Source: JAGWBJ01 sp964291465 (GTDB lineage: Bacteria; Chloroflexota; Dehalococcoidia; Lucifugimonadales; JAGWBF01). Taken from it: DNA of 64,000 nt. Position numbers and translations under genes: made by a program. Position 1 is the first letter of the stretch. Every line of letters begins with the position of its first letter. This document shows positions 35,656 to 43,944 of this stretch, piece after piece. The notes beneath the pieces are model-generated. The model was not told the DNA's origin, made no database searches, and saw only the letters and a program-made list of their open reading frames with translations. The DNA is taken from contig OZ219942.1 in the NCBI GenBank assembly GCA_964291465.2, positions 62,001 to 126,000 on the forward strand. Direction: 5' to 3'.

Positions 35656-36406
35656 GCCGCACGCGCCCCCTTAGTGTCACCCCGAACGCGGCGAAGCCGC
35701 GTGAGGAACCTCTCCATACCTGCCAGGACTTGGGCCGCTGGTCTTGTGGCGCGGCGCGGTAGGTACGCCCCTCCTCCTGTCATTCCGCTCTCCTGTCATT
35801 CCGAACCGAGCGTAGCGAGGTGAGGAATCCGCCCCATCCCGGCGGGTACTGGGCCCGTGGTCCTGTGGCGCGGCCGACCTGTTGTGGGGCACCTGAGATT
35901 CCTCGCCTACGGCTCGGAATGACAGGATGGAGAGCTCGGAATTGCCAAGGTGCATCGGGTCTTGGCATCACCGGAATTGCCATGGCCTTGTCGAGGCCGC
36001 GTACAGTGATAGCGAATGGCATCCCGACCTACTGTCATTCCGGCCCCCGAGCCGGAATCCAAGGGGGCGCCTCCGTCGGATGGGCAGAGGATAGGGCGTA
36101 TGGGCAGAACAGGGCGGATGCGTAGAACGGGGCGGATGCGCAGAGGACGGGGCCAGCGAACCGGCAGTCGGCTATGCCGCTCCCATCCCCTGGGTTCCGG
36201 CCTACGCCGGAACGACGGGTTGGGCCATTCGCCAGCAGAGACAGGCCGAGTACGGCATGCGGCGGGGAAGGGTCCACGGGGTTCCGGGCTGGAAGCGGGG
36301 GTGGCGGGTTGCGAGCTGGGGTTGCGAGCTGGGAGCCGGGGGGTGAGAGCCGGGGTTGAGGGCTGGGAGCAGGGGACAGCCTGCAGGGACCCGGGGGTCG
36401 CCTCCC
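35656..36406. repeat. Repeat-rich 750-bp intergenic region
   Basis: It holds two direct copies of a roughly 95-bp unit (about 35676-35766 and 35795-35890; GTCA[CT][TC]CCGAAC...GTGAGGAA...GGTC[TC]TGTGGCGCGG) and an inverted fragment (35894-35926, ATTCCTCGCCTACGGCTCGG). There are also short palindromes TTCCGGC/GCCGGAA (36038-36057) and GTTCCGGC/GCCGGAAC (36194-36213). About four 18-19-bp tandem units GGGCGGATGCG[CT]AGA occupy 36078-36150, and a G-rich low-complexity stretch lies at 36290-36390. No gene is supported here. Confidence 0.75.
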
Positions 36407-36649
36407 TTAGCCGGAGCGCAGGGCGGCGTCGATGACGCTGGCCAGGCGGTCCGTCTCGGCGGGGACGTCCTCGGGCTCCACGGGGATGGGCAGCTTGTCC
36501 AGCTCGTCCACCACGGCGCCCCGCAGGACCGACGCCTCCTCAGGAGAGAGGCCCCACTGGGCGACCACGTCCTCGGGGCTGTACAAGACGACCTGGCGAA
36601 AGCCGTAGTCCGCGATGGCCTTTCCCGCAATCTCCACCAAAGCGCTCAT
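36407..36649 (-). CDS. Hypothetical small protein (80 aa), helical
   Basis: Not firmly assigned. It follows the SDR gene after 17 nt on the same strand, so it is probably co-transcribed. The core FRQVVLYSPEDVVAQWGLSPEEASVLRG resembles the short helical pattern (FR..L..dPe.al...gLs.EE...L) found in LigA-like subunits and in NHLP/Nif11-type leader-related small proteins. Similarity is to a general pattern, not a proven family. No cysteine-rich or GG-type leader cleavage motif is present. Confidence 0.55.
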   Translation of the reverse strand: MSALVEIAGKAIADYGFRQVVLYSPEDVVAQWGLSPEEASVLRGAVVDELDKLPIPVEPEDVPAETDRLASVIDAALRSG

Positions 36650-36666
36650 GCTGCCGCTCCCACGGA

Positions 36667-37431
36667 TCAGTGTGCTCCCGACCCGGCTCCGCCGTCCACC
36701 AGGAAGGTGCTGCCGCTGACGAATGACGCCTCGTCGGAGGCCAGGAACAGCACCATGTTGGCGATCTCTTCGGGCTTGCCCGCGCGGCCCATGGGGTGCT
36801 CCCGGCCGCGGTTATCGAACTCCATGGTGCTGGCCGTGCTGCCGCGCATCTGAGGCGTGTCGATGGGGCCCGGCGCGATGGCGTTTATGCGGATGCCCTG
36901 GGACGTGTACTGGGCCGCCGCCGTGGTCGTCAGGTGGATGACCCCCGCCTTGCTCACGCCGTATGGCAGGGACGTGCCGTAGCCCCGCAGCCCCGCCTGG
37001 GAGGAGATGTTCACTATGGAGCCCCCGCCGCCCTGGACCATCGCCGGTATGGCGTACTTGCAGCAGAAGAAGAGGCCCTTCAGGTTGGTGGACATGATCA
37101 GGTCCCAGTCGCGCTCGTCCACCTCGGCCAGGGGAGGGGTGCGGATGAGTATGGCGGCGGCGTTCACCAGGGCGTCCAGCCTGCCAAAGCGGTCGACGGT
37201 GGCGTCGACCATCGCCTTGACGCTGTCGGGCTTGGACACGTCCACGGGGACGAAGCACACGTTGTCTCCGTACTCGCCTCCCATGGAGACCGTCTCCTGG
37301 CCGCCCCGGGGGTTGCGGTCGGCCACCGCCACCCTGGCGCCCTCCTCCAGGAACCGGAGGGCGGTGACGCGGCCAATCCCCGAGGAGCCTCCCGTGACGA
37401 TGGCCACCTTGTCCTTGAGCCTGTCTGCCAT
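36667..37431 (-). CDS. Short-chain dehydrogenase/reductase (SDR)
   Basis: 254 residues from ATG 37431, where the conserved N-terminus MADRLKDKVAIVTGGSSGIG begins. The Rossmann motif TGGSSGIG, the NAAA motif, the catalytic Ser (NISSQAG) and YGVSKAG are all present, as is the C-terminal SFVSGSTFLVDGG. A classical NAD(P)-dependent oxidoreductase of unknown substrate. The N-terminal D in VAVADRN suggests NAD preference. Transcribed from the promoter at 37486-37515, with the small gene at 36407 downstream. Confidence 0.87.
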   Translation of the reverse strand: MADRLKDKVAIVTGGSSGIGRVTALRFLEEGARVAVADRNPRGGQETVSMGGEYGDNVCFVPVDVSKPDSVKAMVDATVDRFGRLDALVNAAAILIRTPPLAEVDERDWDLIMSTNLKGLFFCCKYAIPAMVQGGGGSIVNISSQAGLRGYGTSLPYGVSKAGVIHLTTTAAAQYTSQGIRINAIAPGPIDTPQMRGSTASTMEFDNRGREHPMGRAGKPEEIANMVLFLASDEASFVSGSTFLVDGGAGSGAH

Positions 37432-37485
37432 GCTTCGACCCTCGCCCGCTATTACCATATAGCCGGACCCCTGCGGGCTGGCCAC

Positions 37486-37515
37486 ATTATAGGTCGGGCC
37501 CACGGCCCCGGTCAA
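37486..37515 (-). promoter_or_regulatory. Promoter for the SDR operon
   Basis: On the minus strand TTGACC (37510-37515), 18-nt spacer, perfect TATAAT (37486-37491), 55 nt before the start codon. Confidence 0.65.
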
Positions 37516-37553
37516 CGATGTGACCCGGGGGTACCGGCTGGGAGGGCCGGTGT

Positions 37554-37559
37554 TATAAT
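37554..37559 (+). promoter_or_regulatory. Consensus -10 element for the HpcH/HpaI aldolase gene
   Basis: Perfect TATAAT 44 nt upstream of the start at 37604, divergent from the SDR promoter; no clear -35 hexamer. Confidence 0.4.
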
Positions 37560-37603
37560 ATGGCCTGTCCCGTACAACGCGGCAATCCAGGCAAGGAGGC
37601 GCC

Positions 37604-38395
37604 ATGGCCAGCGGAAGGGGAGTACCGGTCAACAAGACCAAAGCCAAGGCCCAGGCGGGCCAGATAGCCCAGGGGGCCCTCATGACGTTCCACTCCCCCG
37701 AGACGGTGGAGATGCTGGGCGCGTTGGGCTTCGACTTCGTCACCCTGGACCTGGAGCACGAAGCCTACGACGAGCTGGCCCTGGTGCACAGCATAAGGGC
37801 CGCGGAGGCCTTCGGCATGACCGCCATCGTGCGCCTGGCCAACGACCCGGACCTGGTCCTGCGCCTGCTGGACGGCGGGGCCCAGGGCATCCACATCCCC
37901 CGGGTGAACACCAAGCGGGACGCCGAGCAGGCGGTGGAGGCCAGCCGGTTCTACCCCCAGGGAAAGCGCACATTCTACGCCACCGGCCGGTCGGGCAGCT
38001 ATGGGCTGGGCATGACCGAAGAGGAGTACGCCGAGGCATCCAACCGCGAGACCCTGGTCATCCTCCAGGTCGAGGAGCAGGAGGGCATCGAGAACCTGGA
38101 CGACATACTGTCGGTGGACGGGGTGGACGCCATCCAGTTCGGCCCCAAGGACCTGTGGCAGTCCATGGGGATGCCCGACCGCAGCGAGGTGTGGAAGATC
38201 ATAGACGCGTCCCTCGCCAAGGTGGCCGAGGCCGGCAGGTGGGGGAGCATGGTGTGCTGGATGGACTCGGACGTGAAGACGGCGCAGGCCAAGTACAAGG
38301 AGCAGGGAGTGCGCCTGGTCACCGTCTCCCCCAAGGAGCTGCTGGCCCACGGCGCCGGGTTCTACCTGGGCCAGGCCACCCAGGCGACCGGCTAA
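37604..38395 (+). CDS. HpcH/HpaI family aldolase
   Basis: 263 residues; ATG after AAGGAGGC. Typical class II pyruvate aldolase/citrate-lyase-like features are DFVTLDLEHEAYD (metal/His region), GAQGIHIPRVNT, and the metal-binding Glu in LQVEEQEGIENLDDI, followed by DAIQFGPKDLWQSMG. The family cleaves 2-keto-3-deoxy or 4-hydroxy-2-oxo acids to pyruvate or glyoxylate plus an aldehyde. It is followed after 60 nt by an SDR gene (38456), a pairing common in sugar-acid or aromatic degradation. Confidence 0.86.
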   Translation: MASGRGVPVNKTKAKAQAGQIAQGALMTFHSPETVEMLGALGFDFVTLDLEHEAYDELALVHSIRAAEAFGMTAIVRLANDPDLVLRLLDGGAQGIHIPRVNTKRDAEQAVEASRFYPQGKRTFYATGRSGSYGLGMTEEEYAEASNRETLVILQVEEQEGIENLDDILSVDGVDAIQFGPKDLWQSMGMPDRSEVWKIIDASLAKVAEAGRWGSMVCWMDSDVKTAQAKYKEQGVRLVTVSPKELLAHGAGFYLGQATQATG

Positions 38396-38455
38396 CCCAG
38401 AGCCCGGCTTACCAGATCCCGGCTTACCAGATCCGGCTAGAGGAGGCGGTTGGAC

Positions 38456-39232
38456 ATGGCCTACGCAGGTCTCAGCTTGGAGGGCCAAGTGGCCCTGGTC
38501 ACCGGTTCGGCGAGGGGCATCGGCAAGGCGCTGGCCATCGGGTTGGCGGAGGCGGGGGCCGACGTGGCCGTATCGGACATCCCGTCGATGCTGGATGAGG
38601 CCAGTTCCACCCAGCAGATGGTGGAGAGCAAGGGCAAGAGGTGCAGGACCTATGCCCTGGACGTCCTGGACGTGGGGAACATCAACGGCACCGTCAACCA
38701 GGTGGTAGCCGACTTCGGACGCCTGGACATTCTGGTGAACAACGCCGGAATCCGTGTCCGCCGCCTGGCCCTGGAGGTGACGCCCGAGGACTGGGACGCC
38801 GTAATCGACACCAACCTGAAGGGCACGTTCTTCTGCGCCCAGGCGGCCGCCCGTCACATGGTCGACCAGGGCGGGGGACGCATCATCAACATCGCCTCCC
38901 AGATGGGCACGGTGGGGGCCACACAGCGGGCGGCCTACTGCGCCAGCAAGGGCGGCGTGGTCAACCTGACCAAGGTCCTGGCCCTGGAGTGGATCCAGCA
39001 CGGGATAACGGTCAACGCCATCGGCCCCGGGCCCACCTCGACCCCGGGGATGCTGGCCGCCGACACCCGGAGCGCCGAGGAGGTGGCCCAGGACATGGAG
39101 TTCCACATGCCCCTGGGGCGACGCATGGAGCCCGAGGAGCTTGTGGGCGCCTGCGTGTACCTGGCAAGCCCCTCGGCCGGGGCGACCACGGGACACCACC
39201 TCATAGTGGACGGCGGCTGGACGGCCCTATAG
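38456..39232 (+). CDS. Short-chain dehydrogenase/reductase (SDR)
   Basis: 258 residues. ATG 38456 has AGGAGG 9 nt upstream, better than TTG at 38450. Motifs: VTGSARGIGKA, NNAGIR, IASQMG with YCASKGG as catalytic Ser/Tyr/Lys region, and the C-terminal TGHHLIVDGGWT. NAD(P)-dependent dehydrogenase of a hydroxy compound; VSDIP after strand 2 suggests NAD. Co-directional with the HpcH/HpaI aldolase, so it may oxidise or supply that enzyme's substrate. Confidence 0.87.
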   Translation: MAYAGLSLEGQVALVTGSARGIGKALAIGLAEAGADVAVSDIPSMLDEASSTQQMVESKGKRCRTYALDVLDVGNINGTVNQVVADFGRLDILVNNAGIRVRRLALEVTPEDWDAVIDTNLKGTFFCAQAAARHMVDQGGGRIINIASQMGTVGATQRAAYCASKGGVVNLTKVLALEWIQHGITVNAIGPGPTSTPGMLAADTRSAEEVAQDMEFHMPLGRRMEPEELVGACVYLASPSAGATTGHHLIVDGGWTAL

Positions 39233-39236
39233 CGCC

Positions 39237-39259
39237 CCTTCTCCCCTGATGGGAGAAGG
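39237..39259 (+). terminator. Inverted repeat after the SDR gene
   Basis: Perfect 9-bp stem CCTTCTCCC/GGGAGAAGG with loop CTGAT, 4 nt past the SDR stop. No T-run follows, and the downstream bases also serve as the Shine-Dalgarno region of the next gene, so it may be a dispersed repeat and not a true terminator. Confidence 0.4.
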
Positions 39260-39276
39260 TCGAGATGAGGGGGACG

Positions 39277-39606
39277 ATGGCCTACAGCGAAGAGACCGCA
39301 CGACGGGTACGCGGCCTCCTGGCCGGGGAGCCGGGCCTCTCGGAGCGCAAGATGTTCGGCGGCCTCTGCTTCATGGTTTCGGGAAACATGGCCTGCGGCG
39401 TGTTGAACGACGACCTGGTCGTGCGGGTCGGGCCCAAGGGGCACGAGGACGCCGTCAGCCAACCCCACGCCAGGCCCATGGACCTCACGGGCCGCCCCAT
39501 GAAGGGCATGGTCTACGTGGGCCCCGGCGGCCTCGAATCCCCCGAGGAGCTGAAGGACTGGGTGGAGCGCGGCCTGCGGTTCGCTCGGTCTCTGCCGCCC
39601 AAGTAG
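39277..39606 (+). CDS. TfoX/Sxy N-terminal domain protein
   Basis: 109 residues from ATG 39277 (AYSEETARRVRGLL), with an alternative ATG at 39265. The KMFGGLCFMVSGNMACGV block and the Y-V-G-P-[GA] stretch identify the TfoX N-terminal domain. In gammaproteobacteria Sxy/TfoX regulates competence, but stand-alone N-terminal-domain proteins of about 110 residues occur across bacteria with no defined role. No competence genes are in the window. Confidence 0.82.
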   Translation: MAYSEETARRVRGLLAGEPGLSERKMFGGLCFMVSGNMACGVLNDDLVVRVGPKGHEDAVSQPHARPMDLTGRPMKGMVYVGPGGLESPEELKDWVERGLRFARSLPPK

Positions 39607-39676
39607 CCGGTACGACTCCAGCTGTCTGGGCCGGGACACACCAGACTTCGTCTCATCCCCGCGGCATCCGGGCCGC

Positions 39677-39705
39677 TGGACGCTCCCCACGGCGTGGGCT
39701 ATAAT
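39677..39705 (+). promoter_or_regulatory. Promoter for the acetamidase/formamidase gene
   Basis: TGGACG (39677-39682), 17-nt spacer, perfect TATAAT (39700-39705). Confidence 0.5.
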
Positions 39706-39777
39706 TCCGGTGCCGCCCGAAGTCATTTCCGTTGAGCCGCACGTCCCAAGGGGCGGGACTATTCAAGGAGGACGGAC

Positions 39778-40886
39778 ATGAAGAGTATCGAGCTGGACTA
39801 CAGCAAGCGTTGCGCCGACGAGCCCTCCAAGGGTCACAACCGCTGGCATCCCGACATCCCGCCCGCCGTGGAGGCCGACCCCGGCGAGGAGGTGGTGATA
39901 CAGACGAGGAACGCCTTCGACGGCGAGGTCACCCCCGCCTCCAAGAACGAGGACCTGCGGAGCCCCAACCTGGGCGTGGTCCACCCCCTGACGGGCCCGG
40001 TCTACGTGAAGGGGGCCGAGCCCGGCGACCTGCTGGAGTGCAACATCCTGAACGTAGAGCCCGCCAAGTGGGGCTTCACGACCATCATTCCCGGGTTCGG
40101 GTTCCTGCGGGACCTGTACACGGAGCCCTACGTGGTCCACTGGAACATCGACGGGGACTACGCCGAATCGGAGCAGCTACCCGGGGTCCGCGTGCCCGGG
40201 GCCTCATTCATGGGGGTCATCGGCGTGGCCCCCTCCAGGCAGCTCCTGGAGGAGACCATCGCCCGGGAGGCCGAGCTGCTGGGCCGGGGCGGCGCCGTCC
40301 TGGGGCCGGACCCGGCGGGCGCCGTACCCTCCACCGAGCCCATCGCCTCCGAGGCCCTGAGGACCGTCCCTCCCAGGGAGAACGGCGGCAACATGGACAT
40401 AAAGCAGCTCAGCTCGGGCACCCGGCTCATGCTTCCGGTGTTCACCGAGGGGCGCTGTTCTCCGCCGGGGACGCCCACTTCGCCCAGGGTGACGCGGAGT
40501 GCTGCGGCACGGCGGTGGAGATGGACGGCACCCTCCACGTGAGCTTCCGGGTGCGCAAGGGCGAGGCCGCCAGCCGCAACATCCGCTTCCCGATATTCGA
40601 GCGGGACACCTACTTCATCCGCCCGGAGACGGCGGTGCCCCAGCGGTTCCTGGCCACGACGGGGATGTGTATCGACAGCGAGGGCAAGAACCAGTCGGAG
40701 GACGCCACGCTGGCGGCGCGGAACGCCCTGACCAGCATGATCCAGCTGCTGATGGAGCGGGGCTGGAGCCGGGAGCAGGCCTACTGCATCTGCAGCGTGG
40801 CCGTGGACCTGAAGCTCAGCGAGATGGTGGACGTGCCCAATTTCGTGGTGTCGGCCTTTCTGCCCCTGGATATATTCCAGTCGTAG
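39778..40886 (+). CDS. Acetamidase/formamidase family protein (frameshifted)
   Basis: Zinc-dependent amidase of the FmdA/AmdA family, which releases ammonia from formamide, acetamide or related short amides. The frame shifts near 40455: VFTEGRCSPP should read VFTEGALFSAGDAHFAQGD, restored by adding one G to GAGGGGCGCTG. The corrected protein is 369 aa. Conserved features include GHNRWHPDIPPA, LTGPVYVKGAEPGDLLECNI, NGGNMDIKQL (metal region), LFSAGDAHFAQGDAE and CSVAVDLKLSEMVDVPN. A lost G in a G-run may be a sequencing error. Monocistronic. With two amidases, an M20 hydrolase and three amidohydrolases, it fits scavenging of organic nitrogen. Confidence 0.82.
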
Positions 40887-41215
40887 AAGGCCGACAATAT
40901 TGAAATAGGGCTCTGAGCTAGTGTCCTGTCTCCGAAGCTCGTTGTAGCCTCAGGCCCCTCCCCGGGTTATGGAGCCCACCCTCCCACCCCCGCCTGCAAC
41001 AGGCAGGCACTGGTGGACGGCCACCCGGCGGGAGACAGACGGACGTATTCAACGACCTGTTAGACAGCACGCCAGAGGGGAATCAATGCCGAGCACACGA
41101 GGCAAGGCCCTTTTGACAACCTGGGCAGCCGTCAGTGGATGCAGGCCTTGGTCCACTGCCATCGCGGGCCGTTGGATGACGCCAGCTCCCAAATCCGGAC
41201 CTTGACGTCAGCCAC
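40887..41215. repeat. Intergenic spacer carrying dispersed repeat, copy B
   Basis: Bases 40918-40991 match copy A at 19879 (CTAGTGTCCTGTCTCCGAAG..., GGCCCCTCCCCGGGTTAT, GAGCCCACCCTCCCACCCC). Weaker similarity runs to about 41065 (GGTGGACGGCC..CCGGCGGG, TATTCAACGA). Nothing recognisable lies between 41066 and 41215. Confidence 0.65.
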
Positions 41216-41968
41216 TTACCCGATGACGGTGGGGGCCATGGTGCCGTCGGGGGCGACCCGGAGGGTCATGTCCCCCACGCCGTCGTGGCTCAGCAGGATG
41301 CGCAGGCTGTCGTCGCCGCTGAAGTACTCGACGGTGTTGCCCTCCCCCAGCCGGAAGGCCCGGTCGTGGCCGGGATAGAAGATCCGGGAGGAGCTGAGCA
41401 GCTTCCGCACGCTCTCGGCCGCCTCCTTCTCGTCCCAGAAGATTATCATCGGCTGGCCCGTGATCACCGAGTTGGCCCACGGCAGGGCGTCGCCGGAGAT
41501 GGCCACCTGACCCTCGGGAGTGTCCACCAGGACGCTGATGTGCCCCTTGGTGTGTCCCGGCGTCTCCAGGATGCGCACGCCCGGCTCGATCTCGGCCCCC
41601 TCCACTACCTCCTCGACGTCCCTGCCCTCTAGGGTGTTGAGGAAGTATCTTGCGGTGGCCAGGTCGGGCCTCTTGGGGTCCCTGGCGTACTCCAGCTCCT
41701 TGGGGTGTATCATGATCCTGGCGTTGGGGAACATGTCGGTGTTCTGGCAGTGGTCCCAGTGGGCGTGGGTAAGGACGACGCCGTGGATGTCCTCCCTGGC
41801 CACGTTGGCGCGCTCCAACGCGGCGGCAAGCTGGTTGGCTCGGCCCTGGTGCCCGACGTCGACCAGGATGTTGGTCCTGCCGCGCAGCAGGGCGATGGTG
41901 CACAACCCCAAGTTCCCCTGGTCGGTGTTGACGTGGAACCCCGTTAGCAGGTGCGTTATCTCCGCCAT
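41216..41968 (-). CDS. MBL-fold metallo-hydrolase
   Basis: 250 residues; ATG after GGAGGGGAG. The metallo-beta-lactamase motifs are complete: H68-A-H70-W-D72-H73 (LTHAHWDHC), H139 in TPGHTKGH, the D in ISGDALPW and H in YPGHD. The family hydrolyses thioesters, lactones (e.g. acyl-homoserine lactone-like) or phosphodiesters. The acyl-lactonase/glyoxalase II branch is most similar by motif, but no substrate is clear. It lies 91 nt downstream of the LLM oxidoreductase gene on the same strand. Confidence 0.87.
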   Translation of the reverse strand: MAEITHLLTGFHVNTDQGNLGLCTIALLRGRTNILVDVGHQGRANQLAAALERANVAREDIHGVVLTHAHWDHCQNTDMFPNARIMIHPKELEYARDPKRPDLATARYFLNTLEGRDVEEVVEGAEIEPGVRILETPGHTKGHISVLVDTPEGQVAISGDALPWANSVITGQPMIIFWDEKEAAESVRKLLSSSRIFYPGHDRAFRLGEGNTVEYFSGDDSLRILLSHDGVGDMTLRVAPDGTMAPTVIG

Positions 41969-42059
41969 GACTCCCCTCCTATCTCCCTTTTAGTTCCCTC
42001 CGGTATCGTGCTGAGGCAGTCCGGGATGGTGTTCGGGCAGTTCTGGACGGCCTTCGAGC

Positions 42060-42926
42060 CTATTCGCCGATTGTTTCCTTGAACCGGCGTATGGCGTCGA
42101 TATGCTGCTGGGGGGAGGTGAGACCCCCGTTCATGGTGTTGACCGACAGGTGGGTGGCCCCTAGCCCCCGCCACGCCTCCGCCTGCCGGGACCACTCGTC
42201 GGGGCCGCTGCCGCCCACGTTGACCCGGGTCTCGATGCCGATGGAGGCCGGGTCGCGGCCCGCCTCCCGGGCGTAGCCGCGCATGCGGTCCAGGATCTCC
42301 GCGGCCTTGTCGTCGGGGGGGAACTGGGGGAACCAGCCGTCGGCGATGCGCCCCACCCTGCGTATCACCGGCTCCGCGCCACCCCCCAGCCAGACGGGGA
42401 TGGGCCGCTGCACGGGGAGGGGGTTGAGGCCCGCGTTGTCGACCCTGTGCCAGCGGCCCTCGAAGTTGACTATCTCCTGGGTCCAGAGGGCGCGCATCAG
42501 GGCGATCTGCTCCTCGCTGCGCCGTCCCCGGTTGTGGAAGTCCTCTCCCAGGGCCTCGTACTCCACGTGGTTCCAGCCGGTGCCTATCCCCAGCCTCAGC
42601 CGGCCGCCGCTGAGCACGTCTACCTCCGCCGCCTGCTTGGCCACCAGGGCCGTCTGCCGCTGGCCCAGGATTATGACCGCCGTGACCAGCTCGAGGCTCT
42701 TGGTGAGGGCGGCCAGGTACCCGTACACGACGAAGGGCTCGTGGAACATGTGCTCGGAGGTGTAGGGACCGGTCCAGCCCTTGTGGTGGGTCGTGTCCGC
42801 GCCCAGCACGTGGTCGAAGATGATCATGTGCTCGAAGCCGAGGCCCTCGGCCGCCTGGGCGTAGTCGCGCACCGCCACCGGGTCCGCGCCGATTTCGGTC
42901 TGGGGAAACACGACTCCCAGCTGCAT
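42060..42926 (-). CDS. LLM-class F420/FMN-dependent oxidoreductase
   Basis: 288 residues; ATG after GGGAGGGAG. The opening MQLGVVFPQTEIGADPVAVRDYAQAAEGLGF and LRLGIGTGWNHVEYEALGEDF are typical of F420-dependent LLM proteins (TIGR03619-like family). PVWLGGGAEPVIRRVGRIADGW is the usual nucleotide/flavin-binding segment. It probably precedes the MBL hydrolase in an operon. A TATAAT -10-like element sits on the minus strand at 42995-43000. Substrate unknown. Confidence 0.86.
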   Translation of the reverse strand: MQLGVVFPQTEIGADPVAVRDYAQAAEGLGFEHMIIFDHVLGADTTHHKGWTGPYTSEHMFHEPFVVYGYLAALTKSLELVTAVIILGQRQTALVAKQAAEVDVLSGGRLRLGIGTGWNHVEYEALGEDFHNRGRRSEEQIALMRALWTQEIVNFEGRWHRVDNAGLNPLPVQRPIPVWLGGGAEPVIRRVGRIADGWFPQFPPDDKAAEILDRMRGYAREAGRDPASIGIETRVNVGGSGPDEWSRQAEAWRGLGATHLSVNTMNGGLTSPQQHIDAIRRFKETIGE

Positions 42927-43120
42927 AGCTACTCCCTCCCCACTAAACGGAGATAGAACCGTGGCTCTTGGGCACGTTTCGACGGCTCGGGGGGATTATA
43001 ACACGGGGCCCGGCCCGGGAAGGGGTCAGGTCGCAGGCCGAAGGGCAGCAGGGAATTCCCCGAGAGGGGTCGAGTCGCGTATACTCTGGGCAGGATACCC
43101 AACGCTTCTGGGAGGGACGC

Positions 43121-43543
43121 ATGACGCTAAACACGTACCTTCACTTCAACGGCAACTGCCGGGAGGCCTTCGAGTTCTACAGGTCGGTCTTCGGGGGAGA
43201 GTTCGCCATCCTGGAGACTTTCAGGAACGGCCCGCCCGACATGGGCCTGCCGGAGGAGGAGCTGGACAATATCATGCACGTCTCGTACCCCATCGGGTCC
43301 AGCGTGCTGATGGGCAGCGACGTGCCTTCGGTCTTCGGCCCTCCCACGGTGATGGGCAGCAACTTCTCCATCTCCTACTCGACCCGGACGAAGGAGGAGA
43401 CGGACGAGCTGTTCGCCAAGATCTCTGCGGGAGGCAAGGTAACGATGCCGCCCGCGGACATGTTCTGGGGGGCGTACTTCGGAGCCTGCACCGACAAGTT
43501 CGGCATCAACTGGCAGCTCAACTGCGAGCATCAGCCGGAGTAG
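43121..43543 (+). CDS. VOC/PhnB-like protein
   Basis: 140 residues; ATG 43121 after GGGAGGG. TLNTYLHFNGNCREAFEFYRSVFGGE and WGAYFGACTDKFGINWQLNC are hallmarks of the PhnB/3-demethylubiquinone-9 methyltransferase-like VOC group. Members are small dimeric proteins of mostly unknown activity. A TATACT -10 element is at 43080-43085. It lies just upstream of the promoter of the tRNA-tuf operon. Confidence 0.83.
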   Translation: MTLNTYLHFNGNCREAFEFYRSVFGGEFAILETFRNGPPDMGLPEEELDNIMHVSYPIGSSVLMGSDVPSVFGPPTVMGSNFSISYSTRTKEETDELFAKISAGGKVTMPPADMFWGAYFGACTDKFGINWQLNCEHQPE

Positions 43544-43552
43544 CCCCGCTTA

Positions 43553-43581
43553 TTGACTTTCTTCGTTGCGGTTCATATACT
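43553..43581 (+). promoter_or_regulatory. Promoter of the tRNA-tuf-ribosomal protein operon
   Basis: TTGACT (43553-43558), 17-nt spacer, TATACT (43576-43581). It lies 80 nt before the first tRNA. Confidence 0.75.
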
Positions 43582-43607
43582 AGATTTCCGGTTGCCTAGA
43601 GCCCGAG

Positions 43608-43632
43608 CGTGGCCCCCTTCGTCGGGGCCACG
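43608..43632 (+). other. Leader hairpin before the tRNA cluster
   Basis: Perfect 9-bp stem CGTGGCCCC/GGGGCCACG with a 7-nt loop, between promoter and tRNA-Thr. It may protect the transcript or guide 5' processing; no T-run follows, so it is not a standard terminator. Confidence 0.5.
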
Positions 43633-43660
43633 TTGTGCGTGACCGGCCGGGTCCGAGGCG

Positions 43661-43736
43661 GCCCCAGTGGCGCAAGGGTAGCGCAGCCGATTTGTAATCG
43701 GCAGGTTGGTGGGTTCGAATCCCCTCTGGGGCTCCA
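43661..43736 (+). tRNA. tRNA-Thr (anticodon TGT)
   Basis: 76 nt including encoded CCA. Acceptor GCCCCAG/CTGGGGC, anticodon loop TTTGTAA in stem GCCGA/TCGGC, T-loop TTCGAAT. One T-stem pair is mismatched. First tRNA of the Thr-Tyr-Thr-tuf order known from many bacteria. Confidence 0.93.
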
Positions 43737-43827
43737 ACCGTTGCTGGCCGAGGCGCCATATATGGCCGACGACGCCGCCGGAGGTGTTGGCTGCTACCTG
43801 CGACTGTGCTAAACTGAGTGTCTAACC

Positions 43828-43915
43828 GGAGGGGTGGGTGAGTGGTTTAAACCACCAGACTGTAAATCTGGCGCCCGGAAGGGCTTCGTAGGTTCGAATC
43901 CTACCCCCTCCACCA
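43828..43915 (+). tRNA. tRNA-Tyr (anticodon GTA)
   Basis: 88 nt including CCA; acceptor GGAGGGG/CCCCTCC, anticodon GTA in loop CTGTAAA, and the long variable arm expected for bacterial tRNA-Tyr (GCGCCCGGAAGGGCTTC region). Confidence 0.95.
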
Positions 43916-43944
43916 CCAGGTTGGTGCACGAGTCACACGATAGG

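Noticed and set aside
35656..36406. CRISPR array
   Set aside because: Repeats differ in type and length, spacing is irregular, and no cas genes are present. No CRISPR-like array was seen elsewhere in the window.
39237..39259. Definite Rho-independent terminator after the SDR gene
   Set aside because: The stem is perfect but there is no T-run and the sequence overlaps the translation signals of the TfoX-like gene; listed only as tentative.
43737..43827. A tRNA-Gly between the tRNA-Thr and tRNA-Tyr genes, as in E. coli
   Set aside because: No cloverleaf or T-loop consensus is present in this 91-bp spacer.
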